A DNA stretch of 64,000 bases from Bos javanicus. Taxonomy: Eukaryota > Chordata > Mammalia > Artiodactyla > Bovidae. The notes under the pieces were generated by a model. It saw nothing but the letters and a program-made list of their open reading frames with translations, had not been told where the DNA came from and did no database searches. The stretch lies in NCBI RefSeq assembly GCF_032452875.1, contig NW_026893843.1, positions 1 through 64,000 on the forward strand, read 5' to 3'. The translations under genes were made by a program, and so were the position numbers. Below are positions 33,863 to 46,047 of the stretch, piece after piece (position 1 is the first letter of the stretch; each line of letters opens with the position of its first letter).

Positions 33863-34468
33863 TGTCCTTCTGTCCTTTCACCTCCTCTCTCCCCTCTACC
33901 GTGCATTGTGTATCTGCATTATACTTTGGCCAAACCTCCACTGTCAACAGAAACCTGCTCAGCCATAAAAAGCGACATTCTTCTAGCGTCAACAAAGCAA
34001 CTCCTTAAGATATTCCTTCTTAATCTCATATGATACCACTATGACCCCTGACTTCCCTGGTGGCTCAGATGGTAAAGAATCTGCCTGCAATGTGAGAGAT
34101 CTGGGTTTGATCCCTGGGTCGGGAAGATTCCCTGGAGAAGGAAATGGCAACCCACTCCAGTGTTCTTGCCTGGGAAACCCCATGGACAGAGGAGCCTGGT
34201 GGGATGGGGTCATAAAGAGTCAGACCCAACTGAGAAACTAACCCTTTCACATGAACGATAACCTAGTACTTGCTTAGATCTAGATTGTATCTACTGTCAA
34301 ATATAGATCATTTAATGTACAGGTCTCTGTCTCAAAAACTTATGTAACTGTCCTTTGACTTCTAAGGGGCAGAAAGTTCCTGTGGATTTCTGAGCTGTCC
34401 TCAGGTTACAATCCTCAATTTGACTTGAATAAAAGTTTCCATTTCTTTCTTCGAGTGACCAGTTAAAT
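33863..34468 (+). repeat. LTR-like element with a nested Bov-tA
   Basis: The two flanks of a Bov-tA (33863-34049 and 34244-34468) together look like an endogenous retrovirus LTR: promoter-type sequence, then a poly(A) signal in tgaataaaagtttcc, followed by a pyrimidine-rich end. The block is missing from the matching point in the other S copies. No gag, pol or env sequence is seen. The family is not identified and the borders are approximate. Confidence 0.5.
34050..34243 (+). repeat. Bov-tA SINE
   Basis: Near-consensus plus copy: gacttccctggtggctcaga to agagtcagacccaactgag. Nested in the LTR-like block, so younger than it. Confidence 0.93.
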
Positions 34469-34474
34469 TTTCAC

Positions 34475-34664
34475 TGAAAGTCTGACTCTTTGCAACCCTA
34501 TGGATTATAGCTCACCAGGCACCTCCATCCGTGTGACTTTTTTAGGCAAGAATCCTGGAGTGGTTGCCATTTTCTTCTCCGGGGATCTTCCCAACCCAGG
34601 GATCAAACTCAGGGCTCCTGCATTGCAGGCAGACTCTTTACACTGTGAGCCACCAGGGAATCCA
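34475..34664 (-). repeat. Bov-tA SINE, antisense
   Basis: Body (gtctgactctttgcaaccc) to head (gtgagccaccagggaatcc). Confidence 0.88.
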
Positions 34665-35369
34665 GTCTTATTTAGGGATTAGAAAGCCAGAGTAAACTTA
34701 TTTGATGATAGGTAACTTCGGGAGTTAAGTAAAATAGGCTAATAGTAATTTTCAATGTAAAAACCACCTCAACAACCATAATATTAACATTAGTCACTTA
34801 GTTGTGTCCAGCCCTTTGCAACCCCCTGGACTATAGCCTACCAGGTTCTATGTCCTTGTAATGCTTTAGGTGAGAATACTGGAGTGGGTAGTCGTTCCCT
34901 TCTCCAGGGAATCTTCCCGACCTGGGGATTAAACTCAGGTCTTGGGGATTTCAGGCAGATTCTTTACCATCTGAGCTACAGGAGTTTCCTTGAAGCTTTG
35001 GGTGACTATAATTTTGACTCTATATTTGTGACTATAATTTGGTGACTGCAAAATGACCAGGAGCAAATCACTTGCTTAATATTTTCCCATCCTTGAAATT
35101 TATCTTGATTATCTTCAATATTTTTTTTTATGATTTGGGGTTATTATTGCACCTTTTATTGTACCATAGAAGAAACCAAAGTCTCCTCAGAGATTTTTTT
35201 TTTTAAATCTCTCTTGATTTAATATGATATAGCTTTATCCTTTAATTTGTTAGTTTTAACTATGCCATCCACAAACATTCCTTTCACATTCCTTTCTCTC
35301 TTGGACTCTATGGTTATTTTTTTTTTTTTTCTTTAATGAGTGAAAGAATGTTTCTTTTATTTTCTTTGG
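34665..35369 (+). repeat. Duplicon block T, copy 2
   Basis: 34670-35120 aligns with 46620-46840 (landmarks ccagtgtaaacttatttga / ccagagtaaacttatttga, gggagttaa, ttgcaaaat..ccag.agcaa), interrupted here by a Bov-tA. The remainder to 35369 is T-rich and unassigned. No gene. Confidence 0.65.
34790..34990 (-). repeat. Bov-tA SINE, antisense
   Basis: Diverged body and head ('ttaccatctgagctacaggag'). Inserted in block T of unit 3, absent from the copy at 46620. Confidence 0.87.
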
Positions 35370-35454
35370 ATGCTGCTGTTGCTGCTGCTTAGTCACTTTA
35401 TTCATGCAGAACTCTTTGCAACTCTATGGACCATAGTTCACCAGGCTCCTCTGT
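35370..35454 (-). repeat. Bov-A2 SINE fragment, antisense
   Basis: Imperfect (CTG)n tail and half a monomer (cttagtcactttattcatgc to caccaggctcctctgtc). Confidence 0.75.
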
Positions 35455-35539
35455 CTTTTTTCATAAATGCTATTAAATTATCTTTCTTTGTTTTCTAATT
35501 CATTAATTGTTATCTAATTTGTATCACTTTTCACCTACA

Positions 35540-35890
35540 TTATGAGATTTGTGGGGAACAAAAAATAATTTTCACTCTGTCCTTTCGGATTTTTGGCTGA
35601 AACCCACCTTCTTGTAATGAAAGGCAGGCGACCAGGATAAAAACAAATAGAAATTTAGTAATATATATATCCCCTTTATACATGGGAGACATCCAATAAA
35701 ACTGAGTAATTCTCCAAAAAGGGTCCAAGCCACGACCTTAAATACCATCTCCAGCTAAAGGTAAAAGAGGATGTGGGAGTGTGGGAGTCAGGAAAGAATA
35801 GTAACAAAGAGTGCAGTTGTTAATGCAGACTCAAATTCATTCTTTTTCATTGGATAGAGATTTAGTCATCTTTCTCCTGGCATAGAAAGG
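35540..35890. other. Unassigned block, possibly LTR-derived
   Basis: Less AT-rich than its surroundings, starting near tgtggggaacaaaaaat. The composition and words such as ccaataaaactgagtaa suggest an old LTR, but I cannot name a family. The 62-codon minus frame here is unconvincing. Confidence 0.3.
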
Positions 35891-35897
35891 GAAGCAA

Positions 35898-36116
35898 AGT
35901 GAAAGTGATAGTCACTCAGTCATGTCGGACTCTTTGTGAATCTTTGTGGCCTCATGGACTGTAGCTCTCCAGGCTCCTCTGTCCTTGGAGTTCTGCAGGC
36001 AAGAATACTGGAGTGGGTAGCCATTCCCTTCTCCAGGGGTTCTTCCCAACCTAGGGATCAAACCAGGTCTCCTGCATTACAGGCAGACTCTTTGCTCACT
36101 GAGCCAGCAGGGAAGA
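35898..36116 (-). repeat. Bov-tA SINE, antisense
   Basis: Body with a small internal tandem duplication (tctttgtgaatctttgtgg), then head. The 171-codon plus frame over this and the next SINE is repeat sequence. Confidence 0.89.
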
Positions 36117-36149
36117 CCACAGAGAGGGAGACATCCTTCCAAATAGAGA

Positions 36150-36352
36150 GTAGTAGTGTTACTCACTCAGTACCCAGCTCTTTGCAACTCCATGGATTGG
36201 ACTGTAGTCCACCAAGTTCCTCTGTTCGTGGGGATTCTCCAGGCAAGAATACTGGAGTGGGTTGCCATTTCTTTCCCCAAGGGATCTTCCCCACCCAGGG
36301 ATTGAACCCAGGTCTCCTGCATTTCAGGCAGATTCTTTACCATCTGAGCTAC
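36150..36352 (-). repeat. Bov-tA SINE, antisense
   Basis: Body and head (gattctttaccatctgagct), 34 bases from the previous copy and in the same orientation. Confidence 0.89.
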
Positions 36353-37169
36353 ATGGACATTTCCCTTTTAAATGTAAATGCCTCCTACAAAAGGATAACT
36401 TCAGTTTCCAGAACATCTTCTGTGTCTACTATTTTATTTTTAAATAACTAGATAATCCTTGAGCATAGAAAGCATCTATTGGCATTGAAAATTCTGTTCC
36501 CTTTCAGGTTGAATTTACTGTATTTTCCCTAAGACCTAGTAATACCTGCTTAACCCACTATGGAAACATATGAACTAGAGGTTTTGAGGGATGGTACAGA
36601 TAGAGCAGTTCAAAGACAGAATGATGAGAGGTCATGAAGGATAAGTTTGAGGTGTATATCAAAATATGTATACATATGGACATTTAATCATAACTCGACA
36701 AGTAAAATATATTTCTACATTTTATGATTAACTGGAAAAGTGTGGTATGTTTCTGCTCTTAGAGAGAGATCAACTAGGAAACATTAAAACGTAAAAAATA
36801 ACAATTTGATATATAATTTTATTAATACTAAATAAAGATAAAGGCCTGAAATGATCTACAGAACACATACACAGTGCAAGTGCAAATAATACACATAATT
36901 AGAACCGAGGAAAATATAGGTAAATATAAATGAATTTCAACAGCTGACATTTTTCACACAATTATAAAAATTTAAGCATTATAGTTACAGTGCATAAATG
37001 AAAAGCTTTGATAGAGGGGGGAAAAAGGAAATATCAGTTTAATAATTTTCCATGATGATGGTGAAATATAATGAAAGCAATCATCTGAATCAGATATTGT
37101 GCTTAGAATGAAAAATGTATGTAGGTTTAAGAAAGGGAATGAGTGATGAGTTGCTAAGACAGCCTTCAG
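36353..37169. other. AT-rich stretch, no gene seen
   Basis: No repeat or gene recognised. No counterpart found in duplicons 1 and 2. Confidence 0.5.
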
Positions 37170-37664
37170 ATCAGTTCAGTTCAGTTCAGTTCAGTCATTC
37201 AGTAGTGTCCAGCTCTTTGTGACCCCATGAATCGCAGTGCTCCAGGCCTTCATGTCCATCACCAACTCCTGGAGTTCACCCAAACTCACGTCCATCGAGT
37301 CGGTGATGCCATCCAGCCATCTCATCCTCTGTCGTCCCTTTCTCCTCCTGCCTCCAATCCCTCCCAGCATCAGGCTCTTTTCCAATGAGTCAGCTCTTTG
37401 CATGAGGTGGCCAAAGTACTGGATTTCAGCTTTAGCATCAGTCCTTCCAAAGAACACCCAGGACTGATCTTCTTTAGAATGGACTGGTTGGATCTCCTTG
37501 CAGTCCAAGGGACTCTCAAGAGTCTTTTCCAACACCACAGTTCAAAAGCATCAATTCTTTGGCGCTCAGCCTTCTTCACAGTCCAATTCTCACATCCATA
37601 CATGACCACTGGACAAACCATAGCCTTGACTAGATGGACCTTTGTTTGCAAAGTAATGTCTCTT
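37170..37664 (-). repeat. BovB LINE 3' part, antisense
   Basis: Four-unit cagtt tail at the left, then the C-terminal domain (minus frames 37191-37538 and 37370-37651). 5'-truncated exactly where T-rich L1 sequence begins. Confidence 0.92.
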
Positions 37665-37838
37665 CTTATTTTATTTATTTATTTTTTTGATACCATGTGT
37701 ATTTATTTTTCCCCCTTTTATTATTATTATTATTTTTTTTTTACTTTACAATATTGTATTGGTTTTGCCATACATCAGCATGAATCCGCCATGGGTGTAC
37801 ACGTGTTCCCAATCCTGAGCCCCCCTCTCACTTCCCTA
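37665..37838 (-). repeat. L1 LINE 3' end, antisense, with long T-rich tail
   Basis: T-rich tail (37665-37732) then the L1 3' end (caatattgtattggttttgcc, atgaatccgccatggg). It abuts the BovB truncation point. Confidence 0.82.
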
Positions 37839-37839
37839 A

Positions 37840-39229
37840 TGTTTTTTGAGTGCTGATATGCACAGGATTGTCTAAATACCAGGAAAGATATAAACATGAA
37901 TAAAATAGAATTCTTAACCTTAACGAATTCATCACTATGTTTCCACAAGCCAAAAAAGCAACTAAAGCATTTACTTATATACTGCATATGTGACACATTT
38001 GTTCCATGCTGTGGAGAGCAAAACTATGACTAAATACATTTTTCTCAAAGAGCTTACAATCTTGTTGAAGAGAAAGACAAATATTTTAAATACATATATT
38101 TTCTCCTAAAAGAACTTCATGAAATTAATCTTTGGTTCCTTTCAATAAATGTTTTGACTGCTCAACTTGTTTCATTCCTTCTCAAGATTCATGCACAGTG
38201 AAGGCAGCAGCAGGGATTTCATCTTTTCCAGAGGTCATTTTGTAACAATGCTGAGAAGAGTACATTAAACTGGGTTGATGTTCAAGTCTCTTTTCAAGGA
38301 AAAATAAAAGCAAAACCCAGTTTTATTTTTAACATTATGGACTTAATGAAGTTTTTCTGCCTGATTTGGAGAAGTGAGAATCTCTAAATATACCTCCAAA
38401 ATGGCTTAGGAATTATGCTATGCTAAAGTACTTCATGTCTCTCCACACACGCATAGACACACACACACATAAACATTAAAAAATTATTGACTCTTTGATC
38501 TTAGGGAAGCACATTATAGTGAATAAAAATTAAACCCAGCTCTTTTTTTATGAGTTCTGTACTCCACTGCATAAATGCATCACCTTTATCTTGAAAACAA
38601 GGTATAAACATAACTTGTCAAAAGACTAGAAAAATGAAAAATACCCAGAAATATAAGAAAAAGCATTATGCTTCTGAAAGATGAGAGAGGGGTTAAAAAG
38701 TATATTATTGAACAAATGCAAGCAAAAATAAATAGCAATTGCTTTAAGTATAGAGTCTAGAAAACATGGATATCAGAGCAAAAATAAGTCATAATAATCT
38801 TAAGTGGAATTTGTAAAAATGGAAAATAATTAAAATAAATTATGTAGGTGAAACAATACACTTTTAAAACATTTGAATTTGTTGAGAGTTTTGAATTAAT
38901 ACAAATAATTTACATTATCTCCTAATAGAGACTTTATGCTTATGCATTTTATTTTTAACATTTAAAAATATTTACAAAAATCAAAGATTGTTTTACATAG
39001 AAAGCAATCTAAATTTCAAGTAACAAATTTTATATAACCACTGATATTTGAATAAAATGATCTATGTAGTTTCAAAAGTTTAAACAAGATATATGCAATA
39101 CCTGGAAAATAAAAAATACTTTCTAAAATAAGCTTTCAATAGAGAAAATTAAAATTGCAATTCAAGGTTATGTACAAGAAAAGCTTTAAAATATAAGAAA
39201 TTTTAGCATCCTAGTGATTAAAGATTATA
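37840..39229 (+). repeat. Duplicon block U, copy 1, plus AT-rich sequence
   Basis: 37840-38600 aligns patchily with 48345-48760 (ttttttgagtgctgatat / gtttttgagtgctaatgt; aaatggcttaggaatt / aaatgcctcaggaatt). The start looks like an old L2 element. 38600-39229 is AT-rich and unassigned. No gene. Confidence 0.55.
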
Positions 39230-39499
39230 GGTTACCAGAGCTTCTGAATTCATTGCAAATTGGCAGCTTTATAACTTTTCTCTGTTAAAAAAAAATGATT
39301 AGATGAACCAAGCATTTAGATTAAGAATTTATTTTTAATAGTCATATCAAACCTATAGAAATTAGCAGAAAGGCAGTAATGTTTTAAAATACACAGAATT
39401 TCATCAAAGATGCATTTACTGAAGCTTATTGACATGTAACAGAAAGATAGCCTTATTAAATATTTTCAGTTGGGAACGGGACGCCAATCGAAGAGTGAA

Positions 39500-39606
39500 G
39501 GAATATGTGTATACTTATAACTGATTCACTTTGTTGTACAGCAGAAACTAACACAGCATTGCAAAACAATTATACATCAGTAAAAAACTAAATAAATATT
39601 AATAAA
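39500..39606 (+). repeat. L1 LINE 3' fragment
   Basis: gattcactttgttgtacagc, aaacaattatacatcag and an A/T-rich tail. Inserted in block F of unit 3 only. Confidence 0.75.
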
Positions 39607-39902
39607 ATAGAATTGATATATTCCAGGAGCCATAAAAGTGATAACACTGCATGCAGAATTTTAACTTAATAAATTCACAAATATTTCATGTCCAAAACAC
39701 TGCAAAATGAGAATCTAGATCTTCTAACCAAACACAGTCCTTTTAGATTTCAATGATAAAGGAATAATCGAAGATTAAACTTGTAAGTATACACAGAAAA
39801 CCTCAAAAAAGGACACAGGAAATGATAAGAATATCGTTCATATACCTAATACACACACACAAACACACACACCCCTGTATATCTATTTAAAACTATCCAT
39901 CT

Positions 39903-40490
39903 GTTTACAATAGCTAGGACTTGAAAGCAACCTAGATGTCCATTGGCAGATGACTGGATAAGAAAGCTGTGGCACATATATAAATGAAATATTACTCAGC
40001 TATTAAAAATAATGCACTTTTTATGCATTTTTTTACCTCAGTTCTAATGAGCTTATTATACAGAGTGAAGTAAGTCAGAAAGAAAAGCACCAATACAGTA
40101 TACTAATGCATATATATGGAATTTAGGAAGATAGTAACAATGACCCTATATGCGAGACAGCAAAAGAGACACAGATATAAAGAACAGACTTTTGGACTCT
40201 GAGGGAGAAGGTGAGAGTGGGATGATTTGAGAGACTAGCATTGAAACATGTATATTACCACATGTGAAACAGAGCACCAGTCCAAATTCTGTGCATGAGA
40301 CAGGACACTCAAAGCTGGGGCACTGGGACAACCCTGAAGGATGGGATAGGGACCAGGGTGGGAGGGGGGTTTAGATGGGGGATTAGATTGGGGACACATG
40401 TACATCCATGGCTGATTCATTTCACATTAGGGCAAACACCACCAAAATATTGTAAAGTAATTAGCCTCAAATTAAAATAAATAAATAAAA
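39903..40490 (+). repeat. L1 LINE 3' end flanked by a target-site duplication
   Basis: L1 ORF2 end and 3' UTR with an A-rich tail. It is flanked by a 12-base imperfect direct repeat, aactatccatct (39891-39902) and aattatcaatct (40491-40502). Duplicons 1 and 2 keep the empty site (ataactatcaatct), so insertion followed the duplication. Confidence 0.92.
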
Positions 40491-40757
40491 AATTATCAAT
40501 CTAGAAGAACACATACAAAACCCTGAAAAACTTCTTAGGCATTTCTATTTCCTTAAAGTTTTCAAATATCTCCAATATTAACACATTCCATTCTAAAAGC
40601 AAAACTGTGAAATGCTAGGTTTTCCTTTAGTTTTTTTGTGTGTTTGTCCTTTGAATCAACCAAAGCTAATTCGTAAAACTACACATGAATATTTGTTAAG
40701 AAAAAGGCATTAGGCATTCAAAATACTGGGAGGTGAGTGTTCTGATGATAATGGCCA

Positions 40758-41868
40758 ATATTTATTCAGTTCAGTTGCTCAGTCATGTACAACTTTTTGC
40801 AACCCCATGAATCACAGCACACCAGGCCTCCTTGTCCATCACCAACTCCTGGAGTATACCCAAACTCATGTCCATCAAGTAGGTGATCCTATCCAACCAT
40901 CTCATCCTCTGTCATCCCCTTCTCCTCCTGCCCCCAATCCCTCCCAACATCAGAGTCTTTTCCAATGAGTCAACTCTTCGCATGAGGTGGCCAAAGTATT
41001 GTAGATTCGGCTTTGGCATCAGTCCTGCCTTTAGGATGGACTGGTTGGCTCTCCTTGCAGTTCAAGGGACTCTCAAGAGTCTTCTCCAACACCACGGTTC
41101 AAAACCATCAATTCTTCAGTGCTCAGCTTTCTTCATAGTACAACTCTCACATCTATACATGACCACTGGAAAAACCATAACCTTGACTAGATGGACCTTT
41201 GTTGACAAAGTAATGTCTCTTCTTTTTAATATGCTATCTAGGTTGGTCATAACTTTCCTTTCAAGGAGTAAGCTTCTTTTAATTTCGTGGCTGCAATCAC
41301 CATCTACAGTGATTTTGGAGCCAAGAAAAATAAAGTCAGTCACTGTTTCCACTGTTTCTCCATCTATTTCCCATGAAGTGATGGGACCAGATGCCATGAT
41401 CTTAGTTTCCTGAATGTTGAGCTTTAAGCCAACTTTTTCACTCTAGAGACTCTGTCTCTTTCATCAAGAGGCTCTTTAGTTCTTCACTTTCTGCCATAAG
41501 GGTGGTGTCATCTCCATATCTGAGGCTATTGATATTTCTCCTCACATTCCAGCTCGTGCTTCCTCCAGCCCAGCGTTTCTCATGGTGTACTCTTCATATA
41601 AGTTAAATAAACAGGATGACAATACACAGCCTTAACATACCCCTTTTGCTATTTGGAACCAGTTGTTCCATGTCCAGTTCTAACTGTTGCTTCCTGACCT
41701 GCATACATGTTTCTCAAGAGGCAGGTCAGGTGGTCTGGTATTCCCATCTCTTTCATAATTTTCCACAGTTTATTGTGATCCACACAGTCAGAGGCTTTGG
41801 CATAGTCAATAAAGCAGAAATAGATGTTTTTCTGGAACTCTCTTGCTTTTTCCATGATCCAGCCTTAA
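40758..41868 (-). repeat. BovB LINE, antisense, 5'-truncated
   Basis: 1.1 kb with the 3' end at the left. Minus-strand translation gives the C-terminal domain, the linker (41116-41397) and motif A (FIDYAKASDCVDH within 41649-41855). Broken by frameshifts near 41440-41550. Confidence 0.92.
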
Positions 41869-42492
41869 AAAGTTAACATCAATTAAGTGATTTAATCTTT
41901 ACAGTAACTCTTTGGACCTGGAATTGTTATTTATCTGTGCAGTTTAGGAACTTGAAACTTAAAGTTTCAGTGATTTTTTTTTTTAAAGCATTCTAGAGGT
42001 AATTGAGTAGAAGGTTTGGAATCTAAATCCGAGAACTTATGGTTCTCAACCAAGTACTCATAATCACTCTGCTCTCCTGCTTCTCCATCAAGTAAAGGAA
42101 ATGATTTCTGAAACTGGTATCATTTTTTTCCAAAATGGGACTCTTTTCAGTCATAAAATTCTCTAAAGTTTGATTATGCATGGGGATTTGTACAGCACAC
42201 TTTAAAAACTGACAACTATACTTTTCATTTTGAAAATCAGTTGCCCTTAAAAACATACATATTGTGACCATGGTTTAAATGTGTTTCATGGTTTCTAATT
42301 ACAGTGTAGATTTCTAAAGTCATATTCTTAGAAAGGCCTGAGATTGTATTTATTCAAGCAAAGGATGGATGAATAGAATAAATAAATAAATAGTTCTATG
42401 TGTTTTGGAGAAAGAGCAAGGAAATAGACTATAGGGACAAAAATAAAAACATACACAGACAAACAGAGGAGCTTAAAAGTTCAGGATCAGTG

Positions 42493-43438
42493 TTACTTTA
42501 ATTGTTTGGAGCTCATTCTCTTCTGTAAGACTCTGCTGAGAGCATTTTTTGCTTCTTTATTTTGAAGACTGTATATAAGTGGATTCAGCATGGGGATGAC
42601 AATACTATAAAAAACAGAAACCACTTGATCCTTTCCAAAGAGTAGGACTTATTTGGTTTTATGTAAGTAAAAATCGTAGTGCCATAGAAGATGGTGACTG
42701 ACAGGAGATGGGAGGCACAGGTAGAGAAGGCTTTCCACTTCCCTGAAGTGGAAGTGATTTTCAGGATGGTGGACAGGATGGACACGTAGGACACTGATAT
42801 TGTGATAAGAGACGCCACTAGGGTGGAGCCAGCAAAAATGGATATTGTGATTTCAATATCATGTGTGTCAGTGCAGGACAGGGCTAAAACTGGGGGTGCA
42901 TCACAGAAAAAGTGATAGATTACATTAGAGTCACAGAAATGCAATTTGCTCAAGCAAAGCACATTGACAAAGGTGTCCATGAAGCCAATCAAGAAGGATC
43001 CAAAGACAAGAGAGCAGCAGCATCTAGTGGACATAATAGCTGGGTAATGCAGAGGCTTGCAGATGGCTACATAGGGATCATAGGCCATGGAGGAGAGAAG
43101 AACACATTCAGTGACCCCCACAAAGACAAAACAATTCATCTGGATGAAGCAGTTCAAGTATGAAATATACCTGTTGGAAGTCAGTAAGTTGTTTAAAGCT
43201 TTAGGGGTGACGGGGGTTGAGAAACTGAGGTCAAGAAATGACAGGTGAATGAGGAAAAAATACATGGGTGTGTAAAGCTGGAGATCCAGGCAGATTATCA
43301 ACATCATTCCTGCATTGCCCAGCACAGTGATCAGGTACATCAGGAGAAATAGGGTGAAGAGGGCCAGCTGGATCTCTTCAGAATCTGTCAGTCCCATGAG
43401 GATGAAGTCAGACACATGAGTGATATTGTTCTGCCCAT
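42493..43438 (-). pseudogene. OR8H: Olfactory receptor pseudogene, OR8H-like, copy 3
   Basis: Third OR8H-like coding exon, with three visible lesions. One base is missing just after the ATG at 43438 (MGR, then out of frame), so the main frame (42585-43415) has only a GTG at its start. The G-protein contact motif DRY reads DPY. One base is missing after KSYSL (about 42640), which ends the frame early at 42585. The C terminus (PMLNPLIYSLQNKEAKNAL, …KQLK) persists in the shifted frame to TAA at 42493-42495. Helices 1-6 are otherwise well kept, so the breaks look recent relative to the duplication. A splice-acceptor-like site precedes it (43458-43459). Confidence 0.92.
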
Positions 43439-43459
43439 AGTTTTAAAATGCTCCAAACT

Positions 43460-45567
43460 GTTGAGAAATCAAAGTTGATTCTTAGCAGGAATCACTGCAA
43501 AAAATATTTATGTTTCTATGAACAACATAGCATATTTATATTAGCTTTTTCTGAAAAAGGATAATATCGAGGGGTGTCTCAAGTATAAAGAGAAAAATCT
43601 TTTACTTGATTTCTAAATATAGAAATGTGTATAAATTGACATTTAGATGTAATGTATTAAAAGCTACTGTATTGGAAAATTAGAAATAGCCTTGTAGTGT
43701 TTTAAATGTTTCACTTTATTATAGCGTTTAATTCCACTGAGAAAATTATACCATAGATATTAATATTAGTCACATTTTTTAGATGAAAAGAAGTACGTAG
43801 AGAATTTAGATAATTTATCCAGAGTCAGAGCTAGTACATGTTGTCTCGGTAATTCTATGAAGATAGATTGATCACAGAGTGCATGCCCACAATACTAATT
43901 CCTATTCATAATTAATTTCAGCAACCCTGAAAAACAAATACTAGATATAAAATAATGATGAAAGAATTGTTTCAACACATCATGCACAATTCTTTTTTTC
44001 CAATATTATTTAATACTAATGCAATATAAATTCAACCTTTGGAATTCATTAGGGTGTATTAAAATGATCGACCACATATTAGCATTAATTTCCAAAAAAT
44101 AACTTGATATTCAAAATCAAATTTCTACAAAAAAAAATATATTTCTAAAATACACACATTCATTGCAGTCCCTGATTATGTCAATGTTATCTTTCACAAG
44201 TCCTGGGAGTACCTAGGGTAAGGTTAGATGATATCTGCATGTATGCTTCTCTAATGTCCTTGTTTTATTTGAACCTAACTAAAACTTTCTGATTTTCAGA
44301 ATAATACTTACCAGTAGCCAGAGTTGGTGGGAAAACAACTATTTCCAATATTATCTGACTAGCAGTATGACAAAGTTTCCCTCACAAATAAAATATAAAG
44401 ACCCATTTCAGCTGAAAATTTCCATAACATAATATTTTTGATATGTTCTTATTAAATTTTAGTTATTTTGTTTTATTCTGTGGGAAAAGTAAATCAATGT
44501 AAAAATTTTGTTCAACTGCTGTTCAAATGTAAAATTTTTCAGGAAGTTGTGTCTAAAATACCAGGGATCTAACTGTGCAAGAATGCAGAGTAGAATATGC
44601 CTTGCCTCTCATCCTGGTAACTCAAGGGAACTTCATTTACTGGGGATTGGTGATTATGCAACATCTGGTCATCCCTATTGACCAATTTCCATCAAAGATT
44701 GCCTTGCATGTCTCCAAGGACAAGAATTCAAGGACTAAATGCAGCTGTGCTAAGCTTTGAAAAGTTGGTTGCATTTTCCCTTAGGAGCCAAACAATGAAG
44801 AGCCCAATGCTTTAGTTTTCCTTTGGGATGTTCTAAATTTATTCCTGTGGTGGTAGAGTAATTATTTCTAGAGAAAGGATTAATCTATGACTGTAACCAT
44901 CAGGGATGGAAAGATAAATTTTTTACAATAAAATTTTATATTTATATTTTATGTTTATATATATGTGTGACACTATGCTAAGAGTAAATATGTCCATTAG
45001 ATACAAAATGAAGTCTCCAAATATGAATAGGATAATTCTTCTAGGGGTGATGAAAACTGATTTTTTTAGCTTTACTGAAGCATCACTGATACAGGAAGAT
45101 TTATACACATTTACTCTATACTTATTAATGAATTTAGACATATGCATATATCCAAATGCCATCACCACATTTAAGGTTCTAAACCTAGCCATCATCTCCA
45201 AAAATCCCCTTGTGTTCTTCTATGCATGTGTGTGTTTTGTTGTAAAAAATGATTTCTAAAGATCACCACCACATACTAAAATATAGCATGTACAAAAATA
45301 AAATGAATATATAACAAAATTCAAAAATGATATGAAAATAATCAAACTCAAATTTTGGTGAATGTCTGAGCTATTTTTGTTCATTGAATGCTTAATTGTA
45401 TTCTTCTATATTTGCATACTTATCATATTATATAGTCAGTATCCATCTGCATTTTATAACTAAAATTTCACAATATAGTGTGATCAGTTTTATACTAGCC
45501 TTTCATAAATCACATAATTAAATGCCTTATGCATTGACTGATACCCCTTGAACAACTTTCCTCCAGA
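43460..45567 (+). repeat. Duplicon block G, copy 3 (5' side of the OR8H pseudogene)
   Basis: Counterpart of 19914-22070 and 31493-33560, without SINE insertions. A stretch at 45060-45225 resembles an old L1 or similar element (gctttactgaagcatcac, ccatcaccacatttaaggtt). No gene; overlapping 92- and 102-codon frames on opposite strands there are not supported. Confidence 0.78.
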
Positions 45568-46047
45568 GTTCAGTTCAGTCACTGAGTTGTATCGACTCTT
45601 TGTGACCCCAAGGACTGTAACATACCAGGCTTCCCTGTCCTTCACCATCATCTGGAGTTTGCTCAAACTCATGTCCACTGAGTCGATGATGCCATCCAAC
45701 CATCTCATCCTCTGTCATCCCCTTCTCCTCCTGCCTTCAATGTTTCCCAGCATCAGGGTCTTTTCTAATGAGTAGGCTCTTCACATTAGGTGGCCAAACT
45801 ATTGGAGCTTCAGCTTCAGCATCAGTCCTTCCAAGAATATTTATGAATTATTTCCTTTAGGATTGACTGGTTTGATCTCCTTGCAGTCCAAGGGACTCTT
45901 AACAGTCTTCTTCAATACCTAGTTCAAAAGCATCGATTATTTGGTTTTCAGCCTTCTCTATGGTCCAGCTCTCACATTCATACATGACCACTGGAAAAAC
46001 CATAGCTTTGACTATATAATCCTTTGTCAACAAAGTAATTTCTGCCC
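45568..46047 (-). repeat. BovB LINE 3' part, antisense
   Basis: Diverged antisense 3' end from cagttcagtcactgag to cctttgtcaacaaagtaat. 5'-truncated at the start of block S copy 3. Confidence 0.9.

Larger units (their letters stand above)
39230..42492 (+). repeat. Duplicon block F, copy 3 (3' side of the OR8H pseudogene)
   Basis: Counterpart of 16551-18262 and 28854-30524, expanded by two L1 and one BovB insertions. An old MIR/L2-like segment near 41880-42080 is shared with the other units. No gene. Confidence 0.78.

Noticed and set aside
33863..34468. Endogenous retrovirus with coding genes
   Set aside because: Only LTR-like sequence is visible here and at 46970-48306 and 56650-57031; no gag, pol or env reading frames were found.
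35936..36451. 171-codon plus-strand frame
   Set aside because: It runs through two antisense Bov-tA SINEs; the same translated words recur at many other SINEs in the window.
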